The notes: generated from the letters alone by a model not told the origin. A stretch of DNA of 64,000 nucleotides from Alkalihalobacillus sp. LMS6 (GCF_024362765.1 NZ_CP093302.1:3471564-3535563), one strand, 5' to 3'. Positions 8,501 to 17,167 are shown, counted from the stretch's first letter. Program-made: numbers and translations.

Positions 8501-8522
8501 TAAAGAAAAGGGAGGTTTATGG

Positions 8523-9056
8523 ATGGAAAGGGATTCAACTTCTTTTGTCGATCTTGCAAAAAAAGGGGATAAATCGGCTTTTTTATATCTTATAAATTTA
8601 GAGAAAGAAAAATTATATAAACTGGCATTTATCTATACAAAAAATGAGAATGATGCTTTAGATGTGTTCCAGGAAACTATTGCTAAATCTTTAGAAAAAA
8701 TTACATCACTTAAAAAAAATGAATATTTTTCGACTTGGATAACAAAGATTCTAATAAATATTGCTATAGATTTTTTGAAAAAGAAACAAAAAACCACATT
8801 AATAGAAAGTGATTATAATGAGTCTCCTTCTAATAATATGGAAATTGACACAAATTTAGATTTGTTAAAGGCTTTAACAAAATTAAAAACAAAAAATAAA
8901 ACAGTACTTTATCTTAGATATTATAAAGATCTTCAGGTAAATGAAATAGCAAAGATATTGGATTGTCCAGTAGGTACGGTGAAAACCCAAATTCATCGTA
9001 GCTTAGCAGAGTTAAAAAAAATATTAAATGGAGGAAATGAAAATGAACTCAGATAA
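8523..9056 (+). CDS. ECF RNA polymerase sigma factor
   Basis: A 177-residue sigma-70 family protein of the SigV/SigM type. Region 2 covers about residues 25-90 (YTKNENDALDVFQETI is the core-binding helix). Region 4 covers about 125-172, with the helix-turn-helix around NEIAKILDCPVGTVKTQIHR. The ATG at 8523 lies behind GGGAGG; another ATG at 8519 is out of frame. The next gene starts inside its 3' end, the usual layout of a sigma/anti-sigma pair. Regulon unknown. Confidence 0.9.
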   Translation: MERDSTSFVDLAKKGDKSAFLYLINLEKEKLYKLAFIYTKNENDALDVFQETIAKSLEKITSLKKNEYFSTWITKILINIAIDFLKKKQKTTLIESDYNESPSNNMEIDTNLDLLKALTKLKTKNKTVLYLRYYKDLQVNEIAKILDCPVGTVKTQIHRSLAELKKILNGGNENELR

Positions 9057-9687
9057 ATTTAAAAAAGACATAGACTCTTTAGAAGTTCCTATTACTAAAC
9101 TAGATAAAATTATTCAAGAAGAAATGAGAAAAGAAAGGGTCATGAAGAAAAGCATTTTTCATTTTAGTAAGCCTGTGAAATTTTCGTTTTTAGTTATTGC
9201 AGCTTTACTAATTTTTTTCTTTTCCACTTCAAAGAATCATAATAATGAAGCAATCGTTAATGAAGACCAAACCAATTTACTCATTTCCGATGTTATAGAG
9301 TACGATAATGTTACGGAGCTCATTAATAATTCAGATCTTATTGTGAGAGCTCGTGTAACGTCACAAGAGCTTGAATCAATTCAAATTGATTCATTAAACA
9401 GTGATGATATGATGTATATTGTTTCCGAAGTGAAGACTATAGATACTTACAAAGGTCAGCCATCGGAGACAGAAACTATAAAGCAGCTTAATGAAACGAC
9501 CGATAATAATTCATATACCTTAAAAGAAGATGAGGAATATCTATTATTTTTAGAGGTTTATGAAGATGTTCCTGCCTCTCTTATTTCAAATCAAGTATTT
9601 ATAATTAATGACGATAATGTAGTGAGTCATCAAGGTGATATTTCTTTTACGCTGAAAGAATTTTCGGATAATATAAAAGGGAATTAA
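9043..9687 (+). CDS. Membrane-anchored anti-sigma factor candidate
   Basis: A 214-residue protein with a short cytoplasmic part (about 1-45), one membrane helix (about 46-63, FSFLVIAALLIFFF) and an outside domain of about 150 residues. ATG 9043 is 8 bases behind GGAGG and overlaps the sigma gene by 14 bases. Position and topology fit an ECF anti-sigma factor, although no zinc-binding HxxxCxxC motif is seen. The outside domain matches the lipoprotein at 7702-8340 in several blocks, including EDEEYLLFL and DVPASL. Confidence 0.75.
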   Translation: MNSDKFKKDIDSLEVPITKLDKIIQEEMRKERVMKKSIFHFSKPVKFSFLVIAALLIFFFSTSKNHNNEAIVNEDQTNLLISDVIEYDNVTELINNSDLIVRARVTSQELESIQIDSLNSDDMMYIVSEVKTIDTYKGQPSETETIKQLNETTDNNSYTLKEDEEYLLFLEVYEDVPASLISNQVFIINDDNVVSHQGDISFTLKEFSDNIKGN

Positions 9688-9725
9688 CAGGTATATTTTT
9701 CAAAGGCTTATAGGGGAGGGGACAA

Positions 9726-9812
9726 ATGACAACTACGTTTTTGCTCATTTATTCAATAACCACCACGCTCTCATTTCTTACTAAAAACAGAAAAACGATG
9801 AACATTGGATAG
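9726..9812 (+). CDS. Possible 28-aa peptide
   Basis: ATG 9726 follows GGGGAGGGG by a few bases. The product is threonine- and leucine-rich at the start (TTTFLLIYSITTTLSFL), which could be a short membrane helix, and ends in basic residues. It lies directly downstream of the anti-sigma gene. No family is recognised, and a chance frame is possible. Confidence 0.3.
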   Translation: MTTTFLLIYSITTTLSFLTKNRKTMNIG

Positions 9813-9867
9813 AACAAGACTGTGCAGAAGGCTTAAACCCTTCTATAAATGAATAGTAACAGCAAAA

Positions 9868-9892
9868 AACAACCAGAAGGACTCTGGTTGTT
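9868..9892 (-). terminator. Terminator of the downstream rap gene
   Basis: Perfect 10-base stem AACAACCAGA/TCTGGTTGTT with a 5-base loop. On the minus strand it runs into six T residues. Confidence 0.8.
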
Positions 9893-9932
9893 CCGCAACA
9901 ATCTTCCATTTATGGTTAGCATTAAACACTTA

Positions 9933-11021
9933 TCAAGCCTGATCAAGACCAAGTATGGATTTGTACCTCATATCACGAGCATACGTTTTATAATAAGAAG
10001 CTTTTTTAAGGTCATTAGCGCGTTTATAATAATGAGAAACTTCCGTGCACATGTCATAGCAATCATAAAAATATTCGTGTGACTCTAATAGGTTTAACCC
10101 TTCCATAACAAGGTTTTCATCTCTATTCAGGTAGAGACCACGTGTGACCAGAAGCTTCCCTACAATTTCTTTTACACTCTTCTTTTTTGCTTCTTCTTCA
10201 ACCCACTCAAAGCCATCAATATATGTACCTAATCGTAGTTCTAAATTTTTTATATAATAATGCGCTTTTAAACAGATGGATGAACGCTGAAAGTCTGGAT
10301 CAAGTAGCGCTTTTTTAAAGTAGACAATCGCTTCTTCAAAGTTTTCCGACCAGATTCGATTAATGCCAATATTATACGTCGTCACAGCATGATTATATGG
10401 AGACGATTTCGTCGCTTCCAATAAATCATTAAACATGTCTTGCGCTTTGCTGTGCTGATGAAGTTCACTGTAAATTCCTGATAAAATTTGCTTACAAGCA
10501 AACACATTAATTTTATAACTAGAGTGTTTTTCAAAAAATTCTAGGGCTTGTTCAAGATAAGAGAATGCGAATGTAAATTGGTCTATGTGATAATAGCTTA
10601 TACCCAGTATCTGATAAAACTCAGCTTTTTCCACAGGATCTTCTACTTTTTCAAGAAGCCGTTCAGCAATTTTGTACGTGCGAATCGCAGACTTATAACG
10701 TTTATGATAGAATTCATTTCTTCCACAGACGTAGTAATACATAAAATGAAGGTAATCGTTCGCTTGCGTTGCAACCCCTTCTAGAATGGTCAGGTCCATT
10801 CTTTCGTTGGCTTCATCAGGAGACACTTTTAAGATTAATAGATCATAGAGCATGGACACCAATTGATAGTAAGCAAGCATCTTATCATCTGGCTTCATCA
10901 TGGCAACCATTCGCTCGACTTCTGGCTTTAATAATTTCGCTTGTTTTACATCCTTTGCAATAATACAACTGTAACATTCTACGACTTGTTGCCCTACCCT
11001 CTCGACCGCTAAAGCCTCCAT
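9933..11021 (-). CDS. Rap family TPR phosphatase/regulator without its own phr
   Basis: A 362-residue tetratricopeptide protein of the Rap type. Rap proteins bind response regulators such as Spo0F or ComA and are switched off by a re-imported Phr peptide. The N-terminal helical bundle (about 1-100) is followed by TPR repeats, with SAIRTYKIAERLLEKV and YEQ-type motifs around 115-350. It is clearly a paralogue of the protein at 11282-12370. ATG 11021 lies behind AGAGGGGA. A longer frame starting at 11063 would begin inside a terminator stem and is rejected. No phr gene follows its stop codon. Confidence 0.85.
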   Translation of the reverse strand: MEALAVERVGQQVVECYSCIIAKDVKQAKLLKPEVERMVAMMKPDDKMLAYYQLVSMLYDLLILKVSPDEANERMDLTILEGVATQANDYLHFMYYYVCGRNEFYHKRYKSAIRTYKIAERLLEKVEDPVEKAEFYQILGISYYHIDQFTFAFSYLEQALEFFEKHSSYKINVFACKQILSGIYSELHQHSKAQDMFNDLLEATKSSPYNHAVTTYNIGINRIWSENFEEAIVYFKKALLDPDFQRSSICLKAHYYIKNLELRLGTYIDGFEWVEEEAKKKSVKEIVGKLLVTRGLYLNRDENLVMEGLNLLESHEYFYDCYDMCTEVSHYYKRANDLKKASYYKTYARDMRYKSILGLDQA

Positions 11022-11053
11022 GATTCCCCTCTTTTCTTTAGCTAAATACCGAA

Positions 11054-11083
11054 AAATCCCCATCCGTTAACAGGCGAGGATTT
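11054..11083 (-). terminator. Terminator or attenuator between phr and the second rap gene
   Basis: On the minus strand AAATCC and GGATTT pair around an imperfect upper stem and run into TTTTT, about 30 bases before the rap start. It would end the rap-phr message and leave the second rap dependent on read-through or a hidden promoter. Confidence 0.55.
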
Positions 11084-11135
11084 ATCAATAAGGCTTCCAT
11101 TCACAACTTATCTGGAAACTTAAACAACCATTAAA

Positions 11136-11285
11136 TTAGTGTTCATGCTTAACGTAAGTTTCTACTAAACCAAAACTCGCAGGACTATGCTCATGCTTAG
11201 GGCCTGCTGTATCAATAGCATTTGCCGTAAAACCTATAGAACTTAGAATAAAAACAACCGCTAATCCAGTTAACAACTTTTTCAA
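11136..11285 (-). CDS. Phr signal peptide precursor
   Basis: A 49-residue export precursor directly after the first rap gene. Its TTG start shares bases with the rap stop codon (TTGA), and GGAG lies 9 bases upstream. The N-terminus is basic and hydrophobic (KKLLTGLAVVFILSSIGFTANA), a secretion signal. The C-terminal part is short and contains KHEH twice, the second time as the last four residues. Phr peptides are cut from such C-termini, exported, re-imported by Opp and then bind Rap. The mature sequence cannot be fixed from sequence alone, but the last five to seven residues are the best guess. Confidence 0.85.
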   Translation of the reverse strand: MKKLLTGLAVVFILSSIGFTANAIDTAGPKHEHSPASFGLVETYVKHEH

Positions 11286-12370
11286 CTTTGATCAACTCCT
11301 AATATTGTTTTATTACTCATTTCATTTGCATACTCCAAGTAATATAAAGCCATTTTGAAATCATTCATCTTTTTATAATGTTTAGAAATCTCTTCGCATA
11401 AATCACGACACTCATCATAATACTCATTAGCTTGTAATAAATTTAGGCCTTCTTCTATAAAAGAATACCCTTCATTTAAATAAAGACCGCGACAAATCAA
11501 CAGCTTTCCTTTAATTTCTTTCGCACCTTCATTATGTACTTCTTCCTCTAATTGTTCAAGACCTTCAGTATAGTTTCCCAACCTCATTTGTAAATTTAAT
11601 ACATGGTACTTTGCTTTTAAATAGATAGCAGAATTTCTAAATTCTTCAATTCGTAAGGCCTCGTTAAAATGTTGAATGGCTTCCTCAAAATTGCCCACAA
11701 GAATTCTGTTAACTCCTATGTTATAGGTAGTGATTGCTTGATAATATGGAAATGGTCTTGATAGAATAATCAACTCCTTATAAATCACTTCAGCTTTCTC
11801 ATATTCCTTAAGCTCACTGTGAATACCTGCTAGGATTTGCTTACAAGATATGACATTCATGACATAACTAGAGTCTTTCTCAAAGATCTCTAATGCCTGT
11901 TCCAAATAAGAAAATGCAAAGGTATATTGATCAATTCGATAATAACTAATACCAAGTTTTTGATAGAATTCGGCTTTCTCAACTGGATCTTTCACTTTTT
12001 CAATTAATCGTTCCGCTATTTTGTATGTCCGTATAGCCGATTTATATCGTTGTTTATAAAATTCAGTCTGCCCCCATACATAGTAATACATAAAGTTCAG
12101 ATAATCGTTTGTTTGAACGGCAATGTTTTCGAGTATCGTTTCATCCAACGCTTTCGTCTTTTCGTCTGGGGCTTCTCTTAGAACCAATAGATCATATTGT
12201 AGCGAGACTAATTGGTAATAAGCGAGCATTTTATCGTCAGGTTCCATTTTGGCAATCATGATATCAATTTCTGGTTTTAATAGCTTTGCTTGTTTTATGT
12301 CTTTTGTAATAATGCAACTGTACCATTCCACGATCCTCTGCCCGACATCCTCGACCGCTAAAGCTTTCAT
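11282..12370 (-). CDS. Rap family TPR phosphatase/regulator
   Basis: A 362-residue Rap protein, paralogue of the protein at 9933-11021 (shared KLLKPE, DDKMLAYYQLVS, FYQ.LGISYY.IDQ.TFAFSYLEQAL). It is partnered with the Phr precursor encoded right behind it. ATG 12370 lies 5 bases behind GAGGG; the in-frame ATG at 12382 has no ribosome site. Its likely role is quorum control of sporulation, competence or protease production by dephosphorylating or sequestering a response regulator. Confidence 0.88.
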   Translation of the reverse strand: MKALAVEDVGQRIVEWYSCIITKDIKQAKLLKPEIDIMIAKMEPDDKMLAYYQLVSLQYDLLVLREAPDEKTKALDETILENIAVQTNDYLNFMYYYVWGQTEFYKQRYKSAIRTYKIAERLIEKVKDPVEKAEFYQKLGISYYRIDQYTFAFSYLEQALEIFEKDSSYVMNVISCKQILAGIHSELKEYEKAEVIYKELIILSRPFPYYQAITTYNIGVNRILVGNFEEAIQHFNEALRIEEFRNSAIYLKAKYHVLNLQMRLGNYTEGLEQLEEEVHNEGAKEIKGKLLICRGLYLNEGYSFIEEGLNLLQANEYYDECRDLCEEISKHYKKMNDFKMALYYLEYANEMSNKTILGVDQS

Positions 12371-12711
12371 AGACACCCTCATTTCGTTATCTCTTTTTAA
12401 TATCCATTATACAGGAAATTATAGGAAAATTAACACTTTTCATGTTGGGAAAATCATTTGGTTCTGACGTAGAGGATGTGTTTGTTTTTGTCGGATTTTG
12501 TTGAATGAATACATCGATTTAGGTTGCTGTTTAATGAAGAAGTTTCATTTACTCTCTCTTATAAAGAAGTAAGGTTGTATCACCATGAATGTTTACAATC
12601 ACACTTAATCGTCCAGACTTGTTGATGCAGCTGTTTCACTTATCACCTCAGATTATTTATTGACTTCTAATTCTAAGAGACGCTGCATAATAGTCTGATA
12701 GAGGTGAGTAG
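12371..12711. other. Intergenic region upstream of rap
   Basis: It must hold the rap-phr promoter, but no clear promoter pair or gene was recognised. Confidence 0.35.
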
Positions 12712-12906
12712 ATGAAAAACCTAAATCGAAAAGGTGTTCTTGCAGAAAAAAACCGTATACATAATACGCCAAAAAAAGATCGACCACCTATTGAATTGTA
12801 TACAGATGTAGAGATGGAATATGCAGCTAAATATACAAAAGCAGATAAAAAACTTCTTGATAAGATGCGCAAAGAATTTGGAGTAAAAAAGAAACAAAAA
12901 AACTAG
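12712..12906 (+). CDS. Small basic protein, unknown
   Basis: 64 residues, lysine-rich (KKDRPP, KKKQKN at the end), no membrane segment. ATG 12712 follows GAGGTGAG. The composition recalls small cytosolic or spore-associated Bacillus proteins, but no family was recognised. It is convergent with the next gene. Confidence 0.55.
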   Translation: MKNLNRKGVLAEKNRIHNTPKKDRPPIELYTDVEMEYAAKYTKADKKLLDKMRKEFGVKKKQKN

Positions 12907-12913
12907 AGCCACG

Positions 12914-13102
12914 TTAACGCGCTCCAGCTTTTTCGTTTCTTTTATGCGTGCGACGACCGTACATATTAATATAAGTCTGTTCATCTTCATTTATAACCGG
13001 TAATTGAAAATCCGGACGTTCTTTCCGTGGCTTGTCGGAGTTAAAAAGCTTGCGTACGTTCGCACGACCTCTTGCTTTCTGTTCAGCTGATAAATGTTTC
13101 AT
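12914..13102 (-). CDS. Small basic protein, unknown
   Basis: 62 residues, rich in Arg and Lys, with the motif QTYINMYGRRTHKR near the end. ATG 13102 has a strong AGGAGG site with 7-base spacing. No family was recognised. Only seven bases separate its stop from the convergent gene, so the two transcripts must share or overlap terminators. Confidence 0.6.
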   Translation of the reverse strand: MKHLSAEQKARGRANVRKLFNSDKPRKERPDFQLPVINEDEQTYINMYGRRTHKRNEKAGAR

Positions 13103-13161
13103 AGCATCGCCTCCTGATAATCACAGTATATAATACTATTAATAAGTTGTCAGCTAGTTTG

Positions 13162-13986
13162 CTAGACCTCGTCATTTAAAACAGAGACGGAGTAGGCATA
13201 ATCATAAGCAGTCCTAGCAGAGTTGGCCAATCCCTTACAAAAATGAATATCGTGCTGATCAAATACTTTTGTAGGTGAGGAGATAACGATATACAGTGGC
13301 GGGGATTCTTCATCAACTATTGATTTAACATAGACGAGAATTTGATTTTTGTAACCTTTTCTAAAGTCACGATCATCATTATTTATTTCTGAAACATGAC
13401 CTGATTCAGCAATCTCTTTTTTATTCTTAAGTTCTATTCTAACATCGCGACTAGCCATCTTCCTTTTTCTAGTTTCAAAGATTTGATGAGAGACATCCAC
13501 TTTTGCTTCGCCGTATACTTCAGAAATGGCGATAGTAAATACTTCATTAAAATAATTTGCAATTCCACCAGAATCGTAAGCACTGTCTGTTTCTGCCTCG
13601 AATGCATCACGACTATTAAATTGAGCTAAGTATTTTATTGTCCCTGAAGAAATAGCAAGACTTTTAAACTCTTCTTTTTGCTGCTCTTCTCCTTCAAAAG
13701 AAATGCTTCCTAGGGAAAGCTTATTAATCCTCATGAGAGTAATTGGCGTTAGGATGAATAACGCCATAACGACCAACTGATAGAACGTGTGCTCAACCAA
13801 AGCCTGATTAAAAGTAGATGAAAAAATAATTTCAATAAACCCGTCACTATTTTGATAGGCATCAAATGTAGGAAAGAGTTCTGAAAGGGAGCCTGTCCCA
13901 TAAATAAGTCTAATTAGGAAAGTGAAAAAATTAATAGCAGATAAAGTCATTAATGTGCCGAATGCAAAATTTTTATTAGTGGCCAT
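13162..13986 (-). CDS. Membrane protein with two N-terminal helices and a cytoplasmic domain
   Basis: About 274 residues. Two hydrophobic helices (about 8-28 and 62-84) are joined by an outside loop, and a soluble domain of about 180 residues follows. No known motif was found in the soluble part; YANYF- and SVSVL-type segments suggest mixed alpha/beta. ATG 13986 lies 8 bases behind GGAG; a TTG nine codons earlier has no site. A dead XRE regulator lies just upstream. Confidence 0.6.
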   Translation of the reverse strand: MATNKNFAFGTLMTLSAINFFTFLIRLIYGTGSLSELFPTFDAYQNSDGFIEIIFSSTFNQALVEHTFYQLVVMALFILTPITLMRINKLSLGSISFEGEEQQKEEFKSLAISSGTIKYLAQFNSRDAFEAETDSAYDSGGIANYFNEVFTIAISEVYGEAKVDVSHQIFETRKRKMASRDVRIELKNKKEIAESGHVSEINNDDRDFRKGYKNQILVYVKSIVDEESPPLYIVISSPTKVFDQHDIHFCKGLANSARTAYDYAYSVSVLNDEV

Positions 13987-14131
13987 CTCTAATTCTCCAT
14001 ATTGTATTTTCAATTACACTCATCTTTCGTCGAATTCTATACCCTATAATTGATTGTGCTGTAAAGGATCACATCTCGCTCTTCATTACTTAATTTGTTC
14101 CCCAAATTAACCCAACCCTTCACATCTTGAT

Positions 14132-14327
14132 TCAAAGCGGAGTAACATCAAATCCAAGCGCTTCTAAAATAGCTTGCATGAAATGAATGTCTGGAATCGC
14201 TTAATTATTTTCAAACCTTCTACTATATGAATGAGACATTTTCACCTTATCTGTCAGGCCTTGGACTGTTAAACCTCTTGCTTTCTCGAAACCTTCTCAT
14301 CATTTTATCAACGAGTAAATTTTCCAC
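14132..14327 (-). pseudogene. XRE-type helix-turn-helix regulator, degenerate
   Basis: The minus strand starts with a GTG behind AAGG and reads LLVDKMMRRFRE. Homology then moves to another frame (LTVQGLTDKVKMSHSYSRRFEN), meets an in-frame TAA, and continues IPDIHFMQAILEALGF to a stop at 14132. The combined text is the usual XRE DNA-binding domain (SxSxxSRFENGKRxPDxxxxxxIxxALG). One frameshift and one nonsense codon make it a pseudogene. Confidence 0.7.
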
Positions 14328-14529
14328 ATCGTCAACCTTTTGATAAACTAGATAAACCGTCTATTAGATAATTGTACGACGAAAAGGAAATAATATCCAT
14401 AAAATACACTCAACTAAAAGAGAAATATACTCATGAAGAATGAACTAATAGTAACTAATTTACGGGATAGCCACACATAAAGCATTAGATGCTCTTGTTT
14501 TTAAGTCTCGCTTTAAATTGTTAAAAAAG
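14328..14529. other. Spacer without recognised gene
   Basis: AT-rich stretch between the dead regulator and the glucanase terminator. Nothing recognisable was seen. Confidence 0.3.
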
Positions 14530-14550
14530 AACCGCTGCGTGGCAGCGGTT
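14530..14550 (-). terminator. Terminator of the GH16 gene
   Basis: Perfect 9-base stem AACCGCTGC/GCAGCGGTT with a 3-base loop and an A/T run on both sides. It lies 26 bases after the GH16 stop codon. Confidence 0.85.
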
Positions 14551-14576
14551 TTTCATCTATCCTCTATCCTCTATCC

Positions 14577-16952
14577 TCATTCCACTTCTTCTACTTCAAC
14601 TAAGCGGACATTGTCTAGTTCCATTTCATATGGCACCGCTAGTTGCGCATCTCCTGCTCGTCTGCCAAATCCAAACATGAGGCTGTAATCGCCATTTTCG
14701 TCTACTTCTACGATCGCTTCATGGGTCTCCATTTCTGTTCCAATCGAATGTCGGTTCACACCTGACTGACTGCCCACTAATTCTGTATTAAGGAAGCGCG
14801 GGGAATCTGAACGCATATCAAATGCCAATTTGTACACACCTTCTGGCACTTCTAAGTTTTGAAATAGCTGGATGTGCCACCATTCCCACCCGACTTGTTG
14901 AACCGTTGTTCGCAAGGTCTCTTGTTCAATCGAGAAATCAGCTAAACCTGCCCAGCCTTCATACCAACCTTGGTTGTGGATATTCCACGTATCCGACAAT
15001 TGATCAGGCGTACCAAGTTCTGTTGTTTCCGTAAAAGCGCCATCTCGCACTAAGTTCTCTCCTATTTCAATCCACTCACGATCGTCTGGTTCACCTGGCT
15101 GTGGATAATTCGCTCCGACTTCTTCATACACGCGCACATAATCCACAAGGACTTCACCCGGAAATTCGGTTGTCGCGTCTGGCTCACCACCATACCAGCC
15201 ACCAACGGCTAAATTCAAAATTAGAAAGAATTCTTGATCAAACGGTGCTGGATACTCGCCGTTATCGGAATGCCAATCCGTTAATCTTGTATACAAATTT
15301 CCGTTTACATACCAGCGAAGTTCCCCTGGCTCCCATTCTACGCTATATACATTAAAGTCTGTGGTGAACTGCCCTTCTGGAAAACGATAGGCCCCACCTG
15401 AATATTGATTGTTCGGCCATTGACCACCGTAATGAATCGCAGCCCCCACTTCGTCGGTTTCAGAGCCACGGTTTTCCATAATATCAATTTCCCCAGATAA
15501 CGCCCATCCACCGTAACTATCTTCTTCAGGCATCATCCAAAAAGCGGGCCAGTACCCTTGTCCTTCTGGTAGCTTCATTCGTGCTTCAAATTTTCCGTAT
15601 GCTTGGCTGAATAAGCCATTCGTTTGCACTTTACCTGACGTAAAGTCATACGTCCCGTGCTCATCCGTAACCGTTTCTTCCTCAGCACGAAGAACAAGAT
15701 TTCCGTCTCTTAGTTCAACATTCTCTTCTTGATAGTATTGGGATTCATTGTTCCCCCATCCAGGAAAGTAGTCGCCTCCTGAATAAAACCCATTGCCCGT
15801 GTCAATATTCCATTTAGAGCGGTCTAGTTCCGATCCTTCAAACTCATCATTCCAGACCATTTCCCACTCTCTGTCGGGTTCGTTATCGCCAATCCCACCA
15901 ATTCTTTGAATGGATACATTATCTAATGTGATTGTATGTGGGCGATTTTCTGTCTGGTTTTCCCCATTTTGAACATTCCCTAATAAAAACATCAGCTGTA
16001 CCTCGCTTTCCTGAAACAAGGAAAACTCGATTCGTTTCGTATCCGTATTCGTATCGACATCAAAAGCATGTTTCGGATTGTTGGACAAGCCATTAAGCTC
16101 CACTTCAATCGGACGCGCCATTGTTGAAGACACATCAAAGCTCAATTCATAAACACTTCCACCTGCAAGAGAGATCCCCTCTTGAAACAATTGATTCGAC
16201 CAGCTAATGGGGATGTTCCAATCAGGATGCATCCCGGCAATCTGATGAATCTCCATTTTCCCTGCTTCATTTTCTACGGAGAATGTGGACTGTCCACCTT
16301 CCCCATCCCACGTATCCCAATGTTCTGTCCCCTCAGAAAAATCGCCGTTCCGCACAAAATTTTCACCTGTGTTCGGCGATTCAACGCGATCTTGTTCAAG
16401 CTGATACGGCAGCTGCAAGTTTGAAGCAAGTTCTGCCGCATTCACTTTGATCTCTGCATCGCCATTCCCAAACCGCATCGAGACTTCAATCTCTACCCGG
16501 CCGTTCTCGAATGCTCTATACGCATCTCCCTCTACGTGGACCAACTCTCTCGTAAATTGTTCATACGATCCTTCCTCTAAAACCCCATCCGTTGCGATTA
16601 AATCCGTTTCCTCGACCCGGTCCCATTGCCCATCGCCATTAAAGTCATAGGAAACCCGTGCATCAATTCCAATACCGACAGCCGTTCCATTTAAAAATAA
16701 ATCCGCTACCGCTGTACCGCTTCCATCATACGACCCACTTAAATTTTGGATGGCGTAGACATTCCCCTCCCCGTTTGCACGTATCGTATCTGCCTTTAAC
16801 CCCGTTCCTTGAACACTCGACAATGCACGTTCGCCCTCCTCTTCTACTAAATAAAGAGTATTAAAAAGAGTCGAAGCTTGTGTGTTGCTACTCGCTGCTG
16901 TAGGAATAAACAATAAAACCACTAAAAAAACGATCAACCACTTTCGTTTCAT
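14577..16952 (-). CDS. Secreted GH16 endo-beta-glucanase (laminarinase type) with carbohydrate-binding modules
   Basis: A 791-residue exoenzyme that should cut beta-1,3- or mixed-linkage glucans. Residues 1-27 form a signal peptide. A beta-rich N-terminal region (30-190) contains DFNGDGQWD, a calcium-loop-like element. A CBM4_9-like module covers about 197-350. The GH16 domain covers about 362-611, with the active site GEIDIMEN at 487-494 (E488 nucleophile, D490, E493 acid/base) and WPAFWMMP before it. A second CBM4_9-like module covers 632-788. A 22-bp palindrome upstream and a terminator downstream make it a single-gene unit, probably induced by sugar or under catabolite control. Confidence 0.92.
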   Translation of the reverse strand: MKRKWLIVFLVVLLFIPTAASSNTQASTLFNTLYLVEEEGERALSSVQGTGLKADTIRANGEGNVYAIQNLSGSYDGSGTAVADLFLNGTAVGIGIDARVSYDFNGDGQWDRVEETDLIATDGVLEEGSYEQFTRELVHVEGDAYRAFENGRVEIEVSMRFGNGDAEIKVNAAELASNLQLPYQLEQDRVESPNTGENFVRNGDFSEGTEHWDTWDGEGGQSTFSVENEAGKMEIHQIAGMHPDWNIPISWSNQLFQEGISLAGGSVYELSFDVSSTMARPIEVELNGLSNNPKHAFDVDTNTDTKRIEFSLFQESEVQLMFLLGNVQNGENQTENRPHTITLDNVSIQRIGGIGDNEPDREWEMVWNDEFEGSELDRSKWNIDTGNGFYSGGDYFPGWGNNESQYYQEENVELRDGNLVLRAEEETVTDEHGTYDFTSGKVQTNGLFSQAYGKFEARMKLPEGQGYWPAFWMMPEEDSYGGWALSGEIDIMENRGSETDEVGAAIHYGGQWPNNQYSGGAYRFPEGQFTTDFNVYSVEWEPGELRWYVNGNLYTRLTDWHSDNGEYPAPFDQEFFLILNLAVGGWYGGEPDATTEFPGEVLVDYVRVYEEVGANYPQPGEPDDREWIEIGENLVRDGAFTETTELGTPDQLSDTWNIHNQGWYEGWAGLADFSIEQETLRTTVQQVGWEWWHIQLFQNLEVPEGVYKLAFDMRSDSPRFLNTELVGSQSGVNRHSIGTEMETHEAIVEVDENGDYSLMFGFGRRAGDAQLAVPYEMELDNVRLVEVEEVE

Positions 16953-17006
16953 ACCAACGCCTCCATTTTAAATGTTTTATAAAAGCGCTTACATAAATGA
17001 ACTTGT

Positions 17007-17028
17007 TTAACGAAAGCGCTTTCGTTAA
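17007..17028. promoter_or_regulatory. 22-bp perfect operator palindrome upstream of the glucanase gene
   Basis: The two 11-base arms are TTAACGAAAGC and GCTTTCGTTAA. The core CGAAAGCGCTTTCG has the form of LacI/GalR family operators and is close to the CcpA cre consensus. A partial copy (AAAAGCGCTTAC) starts at 16981. The centre is 65 bases before the glucanase ATG. Confidence 0.75.
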
Positions 17029-17167
17029 CGGTATCCTAGTTCTATGAAACTTTCAATTGGGAAAATGAAACCAACGCAACAAATAGCCGATAAAATTGGA
17101 ACAACCCTAAGCATTCTGTTAAAATAGGGAAATTGAAAAGGAACGTTTAATAGAGGAGCGTTTATAC

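Noticed and set aside
9933-10082. Plus-strand frame covering the end of the rap gene
   Set aside because: It is the complement of the terminator and rap coding region and has no ribosome site.
11021-11063. Longer start of the second rap gene at 11063
   Set aside because: That start lies in the stem of a terminator-like hairpin; ATG 11021 has a better site and matches the paralogue.
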